This document shows positions 1-8,045 of a stretch of DNA of 46,748 nucleotides, one piece after another (within the stretch, counting starts at the first letter, position 1; every line of letters starts with the position of its first letter). Where the stretch lies: assembly GCA_017539565.1 (NCBI GenBank), contig JAFYCS010000013.1, positions 1 through 46,748 of the forward strand, written 5' to 3'. A program made the translations under genes and the position numbers. The DNA is from Lachnospiraceae bacterium (GTDB lineage: Bacteria > Bacillota > Clostridia > Lachnospirales > Lachnospiraceae). The notes beneath the pieces were generated by a model, which had not been told where the DNA came from, did no database searches, and saw only the letters and a program-made list of their open reading frames with translations.

Positions 1-99
1 CTTCATATCTTGATCCTCTCCGTATTAACAAACCTGCTGCTGCATCTAACACATTACATCTATTTTCTGCTAATGGACCTCTACCCCCGTCCCCCGGGT

Positions 100-345
100 T
101 CATTCGTAAATTTTCCCTGCATAAAATATCTTAGCAAGTTCTTTAAGATCAAGCTGTTCAAATTCATCATTTCCATGCAGATCTGTCCAATCTTTGATCC
201 AGGCTGCTATACTCTCTAAGTAATCCCCTATGCTCAGATTCTCCCACTCATCAGGATTATCCTCATAATCCCGGGCCAGAGCATTCAGAAACTTAGCAAA
301 AGAATCCAAATCCGTAACGCATTCAATCTGATCAAAAACCGCCAT
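100..345 (-). CDS. Small acidic DUF7660-like protein
   Basis: An 81-residue acidic soluble protein. The pattern of a short N-terminal domain, then NPDEWEN, then a helix ending in AAWIKDW resembles the DUF7660 family, which has no known biochemical function; this match is from memory. The start is the ATG at 345, with AAGGGG upstream. It begins two bases after the stop-codon end of the gene remnant at 347-489, so the two were probably once co-transcribed. Small acidic proteins in such clusters are often immunity proteins of contact-dependent or polymorphic toxins, but no toxin gene is visible here, so that role is only a guess. Confidence 0.75.
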   Translation of the reverse strand: MAVFDQIECVTDLDSFAKFLNALARDYEDNPDEWENLSIGDYLESIAAWIKDWTDLHGNDEFEQLDLKELAKIFYAGKIYE

Positions 346-346
346 A

Positions 347-489
347 TTAAATCCCCTTATTCTGTTTGAGTCTTTCTATTTCATCAAGCAGTTTAGGTAT
401 ACCCTGTCTTCAACAAAAGCTTTCCACGGTCCTTTTGTCGCATTATCAGCTCTTTTCTTAATCTCTGCCAATTCATTATCACTCAGCAT
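347..489 (-). pseudogene. Internally deleted remnant of a small protein gene
   Basis: From the ATG at 489 the frame reads MLSDNELAEIKKRADNATKG, then PWKAFVEDR, and stops early. In another frame the next bases read QGIPKLLDEIERLKQNKGI and end at the stop at 347-349, just before the downstream start codon. The two halves look like the N-terminus (LSDxELxEIKKRxxxATxGPW) and the C-terminus (IPKLLDEIERLK) of one small protein family found in bacterial and phage accessory loci. The middle appears to have been lost with a frame change. About 46 residues remain of what I would expect to be a protein of roughly 100 or more. The family identity is from memory and uncertain; the two-frame reading is seen directly. 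Confidence 0.55.
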
Positions 490-511
490 GTTTAACTCCT
501 TTAATCTGCTC

Positions 512-1471
512 TCAATTACCTGTGCAAAGGCTCTGAAAACTCCTTATAAACATATGCTTCCAATCTTCAACAAATACAGCTTTTGAACCATATGAAGATA
601 TCAGACGAACCCTGCATTCTTTACCTTCATACATAAATATAACCGGGACTTCATCTCCAAGCTTATCATACAGTATCTTCTTTGCTGCAAATTCATCATT
701 TGCATCGTATCCTTTATCCATCACCAAAGTGGTTTCATCTTCTGAGATAATAAAAGAATCAGCACCTTTTATTTCAGGAATATATTCTCTGTCATATGCC
801 TCTTTTATGTTCGTCTTCACAAGTTTGAATTCATCATAGTAATAATACCAGATATCTCCCGTCCCGCTAACATTCATAGCATAGCAATCATAAATCTGTT
901 TATCTGCCTTCCATATATCCTGACCGTCATCGCCCCAAACCCTGACACCATATGCTCCGAGTGGCTCTTTCCATCCGTAATTACCAAAAATACCTTCGTC
1001 AAAATATCCGGTGATTATTCCCATATCAGGATGAAACAGGCATTGGGAAATACCATCGCCGATACAGAATTCCCTGATCATATTTCCGTCAAGATCGATC
1101 ACAGATGCATTCTTATCCGGATTCCCTTTATTATATCTGCATCTGGCAGCTACCAGCAGGAAGCCCTGTGAGATCGGCTGGATAAAGCTGTAATTCATTT
1201 TTTGAACGCCCAGATCGTAATACTTTTCGTGTATTATCTTTTCTTCATGCCAATCGACCTGAAGTACCAGAACTGCAAATATGCTGTTTGACTCAGCAGG
1301 AACAAACATACCGTCTATCCGCTCGGGAATATTCTTATTGAGCAGGATATATATATTTCCGTCATAACCTGTCTGCATCGTTACATAATCACCGGAACTG
1401 TGATCATACTTTTTCATCAGTTCAGCCAGATCTATACAGTTTTTAAATCCTATCGTTATTTGCTGATCCAT
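512..1471 (-). CDS. Hypothetical propeller-like protein
   Basis: A 319-residue soluble protein with no signal peptide or membrane segment. Repeated short beta motifs such as YDGNIYILLN, SIFAVLVLQV, GFLLVAARC, SVIDLDGN, TGYFDEGIFGNYGW and GDIWYYYYDE suggest blades of a beta-propeller. I do not recognise a catalytic motif. The longest frame opens with GTG at 1477, but the ATG at 1471 is preferred because GGAG lies nine bases upstream. The coding remnant at 1478-1546 ends just before this start, so both probably shared a transcript. Function unknown. Confidence 0.75.
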   Translation of the reverse strand: MDQQITIGFKNCIDLAELMKKYDHSSGDYVTMQTGYDGNIYILLNKNIPERIDGMFVPAESNSIFAVLVLQVDWHEEKIIHEKYYDLGVQKMNYSFIQPISQGFLLVAARCRYNKGNPDKNASVIDLDGNMIREFCIGDGISQCLFHPDMGIITGYFDEGIFGNYGWKEPLGAYGVRVWGDDGQDIWKADKQIYDCYAMNVSGTGDIWYYYYDEFKLVKTNIKEAYDREYIPEIKGADSFIISEDETTLVMDKGYDANDEFAAKKILYDKLGDEVPVIFMYEGKECRVRLISSYGSKAVFVEDWKHMFIRSFQSLCTGN

Positions 1472-1477
1472 TATCAC

Positions 1478-1546
1478 TTACTCCGTTTTTTCTTCGGCGC
1501 ATTTAGCCGGTACCATCCTTAGTCCAAGTTCGAATGCAAGGAACAT
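1478..1546 (-). pseudogene. C-terminal remnant of an unidentified gene
   Basis: A 22-codon open stretch reads MFLAFELGLRMVPAKC then AEEKTE and a TAA stop at 1478-1480. It has protein-like composition, but an in-frame stop lies two codons before its ATG and it has no ribosome binding site. It lies immediately after the isochorismatase-family gene and ends two codons before the next start. This is best explained as the 3-prime end of a gene whose body was deleted. The parent family is not recognised. Confidence 0.35.
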
Positions 1547-1558
1547 GATCTATTTGCT

Positions 1559-2107
1559 TTATATATCCGTTACTGATATTTTAGATTCCAGTAATCCGAT
1601 TGCCTGTTCAACAGTAATTATCTTTGCATAACGCCTTCCCCACATAAACTCATTAAAATACCTGTAGGCAGTTTCCTTATCAAAATAGGGATTATCATAG
1701 GTTGAATTTGTATATGCAGGAACAAACATGTTAAAGCCTTTTTCGAATCCGCTTTTAATCGTAGCATCCATGCAATAGTCAGTTGATACACCAATTGCCA
1801 TAATATCTTTTTCACCCTTGGACTGCAGGTATTCTGTTAAACCTGTCATAGGATGAAAAGCACTGTTTACATTCTTTTCAAAACGTTTTTCTCCTATTTC
1901 CGGTGCAAATTCCTCATATATTTCATAGTTGTCCGAAGCTTTATCAAGATCAGTACCCGGACCATCATCATGCTGTATGTAGATGACCTCAACATTATTC
2001 TCTCTTGCGGTAGCAATTAGCTGTTTTATATTTCCCTTTACCGTTTCAAAGGCATACAGTTCCTCGTTAAAGCATCCCTTTTGCGTATCTACGACCATCA
2101 GTATCAT
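1559..2107 (-). CDS. Isochorismatase-family cysteine hydrolase
   Basis: A 182-residue member of the isochorismatase-like hydrolase superfamily, cytosolic enzymes that hydrolyse amide or vinyl-ether bonds in small molecules such as nicotinamide, N-carbamoyl compounds or isochorismate. The triad is visible: Asp7 in the opening VVDTQ strand, Lys78 in the EKNVNSAF segment and Cys112 in GVSTDYC, where the usual cis-peptide motif precedes the cysteine. Length matches the compact family type. AAGGAG lies upstream of the ATG at 2107, and its start overlaps the stop of the small reading frame at 2104-2298 by four bases. The substrate cannot be told from sequence; it could also be a nicotinamidase relative. 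Confidence 0.9.
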   Translation of the reverse strand: MILMVVDTQKGCFNEELYAFETVKGNIKQLIATARENNVEVIYIQHDDGPGTDLDKASDNYEIYEEFAPEIGEKRFEKNVNSAFHPMTGLTEYLQSKGEKDIMAIGVSTDYCMDATIKSGFEKGFNMFVPAYTNSTYDNPYFDKETAYRYFNEFMWGRRYAKIITVEQAIGLLESKISVTDI

Positions 2108-2298
2108 TCATTTTTCTCCTTATCTGTTATACGGAACATCTCCCAACGTTTTTCTTCCGTTTTGCCATATTCTGATCCCTCTATTAGTTCATTTGACTGT
2201 AATCCAAAATCAGCTCTTCCCCTTGTCCTGGCACGTCCCTCAGCATGTCTGATAACTACTACCTTCAAAGGCTCTCTTCCCCGTTCCACGCTTTTCAC
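2104..2298 (-). CDS. Small hypothetical protein bridging two genes
   Basis: A 64-residue frame beginning with GTG at 2298, which shares one base with the upstream stop codon (TAGTG), and ending with a four-base overlap with the isochorismatase-family start. It would fill an otherwise empty 190-base gap exactly, which favours a real coupled gene. The protein is basic at its start and ends in RWEMFRITDKEKNE. No family is recognised, the start codon is non-ATG, and no strong Shine-Dalgarno is present, so it may be a decayed gene fragment. Confidence 0.35.
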   Translation of the reverse strand: MKSVERGREPLKVVVIRHAEGRARTRGRADFGLQSNELIEGSEYGKTEEKRWEMFRITDKEKNE

Positions 2299-2696
2299 TA
2301 TTTCGAAGCAGCCAGCTCAATAACCGCATCATATGATGTTGCCCTGATCACATGAAAATTCTTTTCGATCTCTTTCGTCCAAAGATCGATCTCGCCCTCG
2401 ATGTCAGATACTTCCGGAAGGATGAATCCCCATATTGTACAACCGGTCTTTTTTAATTCCGGCAGGAAGTATGAAAATCCCCATTCAACATCCTCTTTCA
2501 CATCTTCAAATCCGTTTCTGGCATCAACGATAAATATACTGTTTTCATGTTCCCTTAGCATTTTAAGTGAAGCCTCTACAGGTTTTCGATAGTCATCAAA
2601 ATGCGCCTCTTTTTTCCAGACATGGAAAACAACATTATCTTTCTCAATGTATTCGGTTCTGGCAAATTCGCTTTCGAACATTTCAGTTTCCCCCAT
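2298..2696 (-). CDS. Hypothetical SpoIIAA/STAS-like protein
   Basis: A 132-residue soluble protein. Its layout of two opening strands (EYIEKDNVVFHVWKKEA), a helix, the strand SIFIVDARN, a second helix and the strand TIWGFILPE resembles small SpoIIAA-like or STAS-like alpha/beta proteins; this is a fold-level guess. The ATG at 2696 has AGGTGA nine bases upstream inside the end of the transporter gene, and the two genes are three bases apart, so they are probably translated from one message. Function unknown. Confidence 0.65.
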   Translation of the reverse strand: MGETEMFESEFARTEYIEKDNVVFHVWKKEAHFDDYRKPVEASLKMLREHENSIFIVDARNGFEDVKEDVEWGFSYFLPELKKTGCTIWGFILPEVSDIEGEIDLWTKEIEKNFHVIRATSYDAVIELAASK

Positions 2697-2699
2697 TAA

Positions 2700-3668
2700 C
2701 TATATCACCTGCAGTGTTCGTAAAATATAGAGCCATAATGTCAGCGAAAATGAACATCCGAAGGTTGTAAGCATGATCACACTGCTGCTAAGTGTTCCTT
2801 CATGTCCCATACTTTTCGCCATTATGTAACAGCTTACTGTCGTGGCCGACCCAAGCATCACAAGTATCGCAACGATCTGTTCTCCGGCAAATCCCAGCAT
2901 TACCGCCAAAGGAAGAAAAACAGCGGCCAGTACAAACAGTTTTATGAAAGTTGCGATCAATGCGGGTTTGATTTCTTTTAATGCCTTCTTAAATTCAAAG
3001 GTAGCTCCCATAGACATCAATCCCAGCGGGGTTGCCAGTGCAGCGATGTTGGATATCGTTGTCTGAAATACCCTCGGCTGCGGGATACGCAGCACGGACC
3101 ACAGCATTCCTATTGCTATTCCAAGGATTATGGGATTGGTAATGATACCACGGAACGTAGAGCGGATCCGCTTCCCCATATCCTGCCATTTTTCTTTATC
3201 CTCCCCGCCTTCTGCCGTCAACATAAGAACTATCACAGCAAAGATATTATAAAGCGGGACACTGCCGAGTATCATAAGCGGTCCCATACCGGATGCAGCA
3301 TCACCATAGATATTATGTATAAATGCAATACCAAGAAGTGCTGCACTGCTTCGGTACGCGCTCTGGATAAACTCGCCCCTCTTTGCCCTGTCTTTTACGA
3401 TTGCTTTGGATATCAATGCGATGATCGCTATACTGACGGAAGTTGCAGCAAAACAGAACAGCACAAACATTCCGTCCCATGTCTTTGCAAAATCCTGACT
3501 AGCCAGGTCTTTAAAAACCAGTACCGGAAGTGCCGCCTTAAAAACAAATTTATTCATCCATGATGCGGATCTTTCATCGATCAATCCTATCTTTCTAAAC
3601 AGATAGCCTAACACCATCAACGCAAAGATCGGTATCGTTGCATTCAAACTAAATATCAGATTTTCCAT
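2700..3668 (-). CDS. AEC-family transporter
   Basis: A 322-residue membrane protein of the auxin efflux carrier (AEC) family, which in bacteria export or take up small organic acids such as malate or malonate. The opening segment, with NATIPIFALMVLGYLFRKIGL, is typical, and about ten hydrophobic segments form two five-helix repeats. Length fits the family (about 300-320). AGGTGA lies rather far upstream of the ATG, so the binding site is weak. Two small downstream genes follow almost without a gap, suggesting a short operon. The substrate is unknown. Confidence 0.9.
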   Translation of the reverse strand: MENLIFSLNATIPIFALMVLGYLFRKIGLIDERSASWMNKFVFKAALPVLVFKDLASQDFAKTWDGMFVLFCFAATSVSIAIIALISKAIVKDRAKRGEFIQSAYRSSAALLGIAFIHNIYGDAASGMGPLMILGSVPLYNIFAVIVLMLTAEGGEDKEKWQDMGKRIRSTFRGIITNPIILGIAIGMLWSVLRIPQPRVFQTTISNIAALATPLGLMSMGATFEFKKALKEIKPALIATFIKLFVLAAVFLPLAVMLGFAGEQIVAILVMLGSATTVSCYIMAKSMGHEGTLSSSVIMLTTFGCSFSLTLWLYILRTLQVI

Positions 3669-3784
3669 ATTACCAAATTAGCATCACCTAAAAAAACAGT
3701 GATCACCTTCCATTAACTATACACAGATCCGTATTATTTTATCATAACCAGTCAAATGTACAAAGAACTAATACATTTCTATAA

Positions 3785-3829
3785 CAAAAAAGATGCAGTT
3801 TTCCGTATTTCCATGGATATCCTGCATCT
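3785..3829 (-). terminator. Rho-independent terminator after the EAL operon
   Basis: On the minus strand AGATGCAG (3822-3829) pairs with CTGCATCT (3791-3798), and a run of T follows (A bases at 3786-3791 on the plus strand). It lies 35 bases after the stop of the 108-residue gene and would end the EAL/small-protein transcript. Confidence 0.8.
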
Positions 3830-3863
3830 CATTATATGCCATTGTTATATTTTCTGCCGCTTA

Positions 3864-4190
3864 TCAGTCCTGTCCGTTTTCGTTTTCTTCAGCAATTGTT
3901 TCCTGCGCGGCTGCTTCTTCCGCGGGTGCCGGCTGAGATGCGGCATCCTTTGCCATAGCTGCACCGCCGATCTCTCTTATCATACGGAACAGTTCTATAT
4001 CATTTGCTGTAAGCTTAAGATTGCTTTCCAGTACCTGCCCCTCGGGAGTGGTAACCTTCATCTCCACTATGGTCCCTTCCCTGGCGCCTGCCGCGCTCAC
4101 TGCTTTCATAAAAGGAAACAGCTTAGGGTGTTCCTCTCCCAATTTACCAAGTCCTGCCTTAACCTTAAAGAAATCAAAAGGATTTATCAT
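3864..4190 (-). CDS. Small protein coupled to the EAL phosphodiesterase
   Basis: A 108-residue protein not assigned to a named family. It has a helical N-terminal part (FFKVKAGLGKLGEEHPKLFPF), a central two-strand segment (GTIVEMKVTTPEGQVLESNLKL), a helix (DIELFRMIREIGGAAMA) and a disordered Ala/Glu-rich tail. The start ATG at 4190 overlaps the phosphodiesterase stop as ATGA, so translation is probably coupled. The tight coupling suggests a role linked to c-di-GMP, but nothing in the protein shows one directly. A strong terminator follows. Confidence 0.8.
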   Translation of the reverse strand: MINPFDFFKVKAGLGKLGEEHPKLFPFMKAVSAAGAREGTIVEMKVTTPEGQVLESNLKLTANDIELFRMIREIGGAAMAKDAASQPAPAEEAAAQETIAEENENGQD

Positions 4191-5899
4191 ATCTCTTTCT
4201 TGCCCTCCCCGCAGTAAATTTCCTTTTGCTTATCAAGCCTTTTCTCGAAATCAAATACGGGAAGAGGCTTATCAAAATAATAGCCCTGGGCCAGGAAACA
4301 CTTATTCTCAAGCAGTATATCTACATGCTCCCTGGTCTCAACGCCTTCAACTATACATTCAAGTCCCAGATCAGTAGCCATAGCCACCACATGCCTTAAC
4401 ATTATATTATCGTTGGAGAACACAGACTGCGCCACCAGCGGGAGCAGCGCTTTATCCAGCTTCAGCACGTTCCAGGAGATCTCCTTTATCAGGTTCAGTG
4501 ATGAATAACCTGTTCCGAAATCATCGACAGAAGTGCAGATACCGTTTTCCTGCAGGCTGTTAACAACACGCTTTAAATCCTCAAACTCCACTTCCGTGGT
4601 CGTCTCGGTAAGCTCTATCTCTATCAGATGATGAGGCACATGATTTCTGTCGATTATATCTATGATGTGATCCACCAGATCCATATCACCCAGATGCCGC
4701 CTGGAGAGATTGACCGATACCCTTACCGGCTTCCTTCCCTGATCCAGCCAGCGGCGGATATCACTGCACACACGTTCCAGCATATAGAAATCCAGCAGGC
4801 AGATGTTCATGCTCTGTTCCAATACCGGTATGAACCCTCCCGGAGGAATGATCTCACCGTTCTTTACCCAGCGGCATAATGCCTCTGCTCCTGCCAGCGT
4901 GTAATCCTGTATATTGATCTTAGGCTGATAATATACCTTGAATTCATTCCTTACCAGCGCATCAGGAAACTGTCTCTCGATACGTTTCTGTTCTGTCTGT
5001 TTCTCCTGCAGCTCTACGCTGTAGAAAAGCTCCATGGTATCCTGTGCATGCCGTGCCACGTTCATTGCCATGGTCACCCTGTCCATCAGATCGTCATGGT
5101 TCTGGATCTCATCCTTTTCATCCGGCATGTAATAACCTGCCACAGCACTTATCATGACTCTTTCATTAGTCTCGTCGTTATAAACGATACCTGTGCCTGC
5201 AAGATGCGTCCTTACGGAATCAAGGTCGCTCTTTTTGAAAACACCGACGAAATTATCGCCGCCCATACGGCCTATGGTCCCCGGCTCCTCCAGCTTATTT
5301 ACCAGCTGCTTGATAAAGCGTGACATGACCACGGTACCGGCATCCCTTCCCACACGGGAATTGACCAGCGAAAAGCCTTTCAGGTTAAAGCATACCATGC
5401 AGTAATCATATATATCTTTTCTGAAGATCAGCTGTGCCGTCAGGCGCATTACATAGGCCATATTACGGGTATTGAGCTGATAATCGGTATATGTGCGTTC
5501 CTCAACCAGTTTAATAAGACGTATACGTCCGTGAAAAACAAATATCAGTTTTTCCACTGCATGCAGTTTTTCCAGATCATCCGCATCCCAGCCCGGTTTC
5601 TGCACATCGCTGTAAAAGCTGTATATGATCACACTGCCGCCCGGATTTACCTCTCTCATGACGAAAGGCCTGGTCATTTCCGGAGTCCCTTCTTCAAACA
5701 GCCTGGTCTCCTGTCCTGCCCTTTCGGCTTCGGCACGTTCATTGGGATAAAAGACCCAGCAGAGTTTTGCCACATGCAGAACATGTAACATGGGCGTCAA
5801 AGCCCTTGATACATCGGGCAGATCCCAAGCTTTTAAACCCTCGAGGCCCTGTATCATCTCTTCAAGTTTCTGATTGTATTCCTGAAACTCTATCGTCAT
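4187..5899 (-). CDS. c-di-GMP phosphodiesterase, degenerate GGDEF plus EAL
   Basis: A 570-residue cytosolic protein with an N-terminal sensor-like region (about 1-130), a GGDEF-type domain (about 135-290) and an EAL domain (about 305-555). The cyclase signature is GGDNF at 213-217, so diguanylate cyclase activity is unlikely; degenerate domains of this kind often bind GTP to regulate the EAL half. The EAL domain looks intact: EAL at 339-341, VNLSRRHL near 396, ELTE at 429-432, DDFGTGYSS at 459-467, Lys480 and EGVET at 518-522. It should hydrolyse c-di-GMP to pGpG. Its stop overlaps the start of a small downstream gene by four bases. Confidence 0.95.
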   Translation of the reverse strand: MTIEFQEYNQKLEEMIQGLEGLKAWDLPDVSRALTPMLHVLHVAKLCWVFYPNERAEAERAGQETRLFEEGTPEMTRPFVMREVNPGGSVIIYSFYSDVQKPGWDADDLEKLHAVEKLIFVFHGRIRLIKLVEERTYTDYQLNTRNMAYVMRLTAQLIFRKDIYDYCMVCFNLKGFSLVNSRVGRDAGTVVMSRFIKQLVNKLEEPGTIGRMGGDNFVGVFKKSDLDSVRTHLAGTGIVYNDETNERVMISAVAGYYMPDEKDEIQNHDDLMDRVTMAMNVARHAQDTMELFYSVELQEKQTEQKRIERQFPDALVRNEFKVYYQPKINIQDYTLAGAEALCRWVKNGEIIPPGGFIPVLEQSMNICLLDFYMLERVCSDIRRWLDQGRKPVRVSVNLSRRHLGDMDLVDHIIDIIDRNHVPHHLIEIELTETTTEVEFEDLKRVVNSLQENGICTSVDDFGTGYSSLNLIKEISWNVLKLDKALLPLVAQSVFSNDNIMLRHVVAMATDLGLECIVEGVETREHVDILLENKCFLAQGYYFDKPLPVFDFEKRLDKQKEIYCGEGKKEI

Positions 5900-5953
5900 T
5901 TACACTCCGCATAAACTCGTCGTTTATAAAACTACATGTTATTGAATATTTTA

Positions 5954-7102
5954 CTATATACCTGCGTCCACGTCAAAATAATTTGCCAGGCGGCGCAATC
6001 CTTCTTTCAGTGTTTCCCTGCTGCATCCGAGATTCATTCGAAGGAAGCCTTCCCCGCCTTGTCCGTAGATCTTTCCCTCCGATAAATACAGCCCGACCTT
6101 TTCTTCAAGCTCACTCTGCAGGCCGGCACGCGGCATCTTAAGCCACATCAGATATGTAGCATCTGACTTTACCGCCTTTATCTGCGGCAGTTTCTCTTCT
6201 ATAAACGCTTCCGCTATCCTGCGGTTTTCAAATACATAAGCACACATCTCATCAAGCCATGGCCCGCCTTCGTTAAAGGCCGCTGCAGCCGCGATACATG
6301 CAAAGGTATTGGGCTCCGCCACCTCATCGGTATTTAGGGCACGCCATATCTTATGACACAGGGTTTTATTTTCCGAATAGACTGCTGCCGTGTGTATGCC
6401 GGCAATATTAAATGCCTTGGTCGGCGCTATGGCGCAAAGCCCCACCTCCCTGCACTCATCTGATACCGACAGGAAGGGGACATAAGCCTTTCCCGGCCTT
6501 GCTATATCACAGTGTATCTCATCCGAAAAAACGATGACAGAATACTTCTTGGCCAGGCGGCCGACTTCCGCAAGTTCTTCCCTGCTCCATATCCGTCCTC
6601 CCGGATTCTGGGGATTGCAGAGCAGCATGAGGCTTACCTGAGGATCTGACATATCCTTCTCCAGCTGCAGCATATCCATATGATAGCTTTCGCCGTCAAA
6701 CTTAAGCGGACTCTCAAGGGGCTTACATCCGTTATTTAATATACTGTTGAAGAAAATATTATACACCGGGGTCTGGATCAAAACCTTCTCTCCCGGTGTA
6801 GTAAATTTGCGCACAGCGGACGATAAAGCCGGGATCACCCCGGTGCAGAATATCAGTCCTTCTTTATTCATTTTGAATCCGTGGCGTTCATCCCACCACT
6901 TTATATAGGCATCATACCATTCATCTGTAACTTCGTCATAACCGAAGATCCCGTGGGATATGCGCTCCTGCATAGCTTTAATGATAGCGGGTGCGGCAGG
7001 GAAATCCATATCCGCAACCCACATGGGGAGCACATCCTCCCCCACCATCCATTTGCTTGAAGCGCTTTTCCTGCGGTCGGGCAGTGAGTCAAACTCAAAC
7101 AT
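5954..7102 (-). CDS. MalY/PatB-family PLP-dependent C-S lyase
   Basis: A 382-residue fold-type I pyridoxal-phosphate enzyme of the MalY/PatB group, which cleave C-S bonds in cystathionine or cysteine conjugates and are often annotated as cystathionine beta-lyase or aminotransferase. The N-terminus with RRKSASSKWM and LPMWVADMDF is typical. Asp194 in SDEIHCDI would contact the PLP ring and Lys229 in APTKAFNIAG would form the Schiff base; NPQNPGG supplies the conserved Asn. Its start overlaps the end of the DUF3737 gene by eight bases, so the two are translationally coupled. Whether it works in sulfur metabolism or detoxification is not shown. Confidence 0.92.
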   Translation of the reverse strand: MFEFDSLPDRRKSASSKWMVGEDVLPMWVADMDFPAAPAIIKAMQERISHGIFGYDEVTDEWYDAYIKWWDERHGFKMNKEGLIFCTGVIPALSSAVRKFTTPGEKVLIQTPVYNIFFNSILNNGCKPLESPLKFDGESYHMDMLQLEKDMSDPQVSLMLLCNPQNPGGRIWSREELAEVGRLAKKYSVIVFSDEIHCDIARPGKAYVPFLSVSDECREVGLCAIAPTKAFNIAGIHTAAVYSENKTLCHKIWRALNTDEVAEPNTFACIAAAAAFNEGGPWLDEMCAYVFENRRIAEAFIEEKLPQIKAVKSDATYLMWLKMPRAGLQSELEEKVGLYLSEGKIYGQGGEGFLRMNLGCSRETLKEGLRRLANYFDVDAGI

Positions 7103-7985
7103 CTTTTTTATTCCTTATCCATTCGGGTGCATCGGAAGTGACATCAATGGTATCGCAGATGATCTTTGTCTTTGAAGGGTCAACCTTGTCCTTCTCTATT
7201 ATCAGTTCCTTTATGCCGGTAGCCTTGATACGGCCGCTGCTGGGATTGAACACACTGTCTATCCTGGATCTTATCTCCGCATCCACATTTGAATATTCAA
7301 ATGCCAGAGTGGTATTTACCAGCTTGCAGTTCTTCATCACCAGCTCATCGACGTAGCACATACCCTGAAGGCTCTCTATGGTGCAGTTGATAAAAGTAAG
7401 GCGTTTGGAGTTCCAGCCTAAGTATTCACCGCAGATGTAAGTATCGTATACCGTAACATCGGTGCAATTCCAGAAAGCATCCTTTGAGATAAGACGGCTG
7501 TTCTGTACCTCTGCATTATTCACACCGTCAAAAGAATAATTACCTTCCAGGTTGAGGCGGTCAACATCCATACCGTCACAGTTCATCGCAAAGTAATCAC
7601 CCTTTGCCGATACATTCTTAAGCTCCACATTGCTGCAGTTCCACAAAGTCTCTTTTGCATCCGTGAATACCACATCCCTGAGGCTTATCTTATTGCAGCG
7701 GCGGAAATTCTTCGGTGCCGTGATCATTGCATCCTTAATGCTGATATCATTTGAATACCATACACCGGCCCTTGCCATCTCCATCCAGGTGCAGCGCTCC
7801 AGCTTGACATCATTGCAATACCAGAGCGGATATTTCCAGCCGAACTTGCTGTTATATATGCGCAGGTTGCGGCTCTCCTTTAACGGTGATTCCCCGTTGT
7901 CAAAAATACAGTCCTTGATCGTCAGTCCATCGCTGTCAAACAGTGCTCTCTCCCCCTCGAAGTATGCCTGTCTGAATTCTTTCAT
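7095..7985 (-). CDS. DUF3737-family beta-helix protein
   Basis: A 296-residue protein made of short repeating strands (LTIKDCIF, LRIYNSKF, VKLERCTW, ISIKDAMI, ISLRDVVF, VELKNVSA), the hallmark of a right-handed parallel beta-helix, and matching the DUF3737 family as I recall it. There is no signal peptide, so it is likely cytosolic. A good AAGGAG precedes the ATG at 7985. It overlaps the downstream lyase gene by eight bases. The biochemical role of the family is not known; co-translation points to a shared function with the PLP enzyme. Confidence 0.85.
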   Translation of the reverse strand: MKEFRQAYFEGERALFDSDGLTIKDCIFDNGESPLKESRNLRIYNSKFGWKYPLWYCNDVKLERCTWMEMARAGVWYSNDISIKDAMITAPKNFRRCNKISLRDVVFTDAKETLWNCSNVELKNVSAKGDYFAMNCDGMDVDRLNLEGNYSFDGVNNAEVQNSRLISKDAFWNCTDVTVYDTYICGEYLGWNSKRLTFINCTIESLQGMCYVDELVMKNCKLVNTTLAFEYSNVDAEIRSRIDSVFNPSSGRIKATGIKELIIEKDKVDPSKTKIICDTIDVTSDAPEWIRNKKDV

Positions 7986-8009
7986 TATTATCTCCTTTTT
8001 ACTTTATAA

Positions 8010-8040
8010 AGATCCCTCACTTTTCGTTCGGGATGACATG
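8010..8040 (-). repeat. Possible dispersed GTCATCC-type repeat
   Basis: Between the DUF5722 and DUF3737 genes the minus strand carries GTCATCCCGAACGAA then AAGTGAGGGATCTT. It can fold, since ATCCC pairs with GGGAT. The string resembles a short repeat (GTCATCCTGAGCGAAG then GAAGGATCT) that I recall being scattered between genes in many bacteria. Only one copy was noticed here, so whether it is repeated in this genome is unknown. Confidence 0.4.
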
Positions 8041-8045
8041 CGTAT

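Noticed and set aside
4187-5899. Diguanylate cyclase activity of the GGDEF-type domain
   Set aside because: The signature is GGDNF, lacking the acidic residue needed for catalysis.
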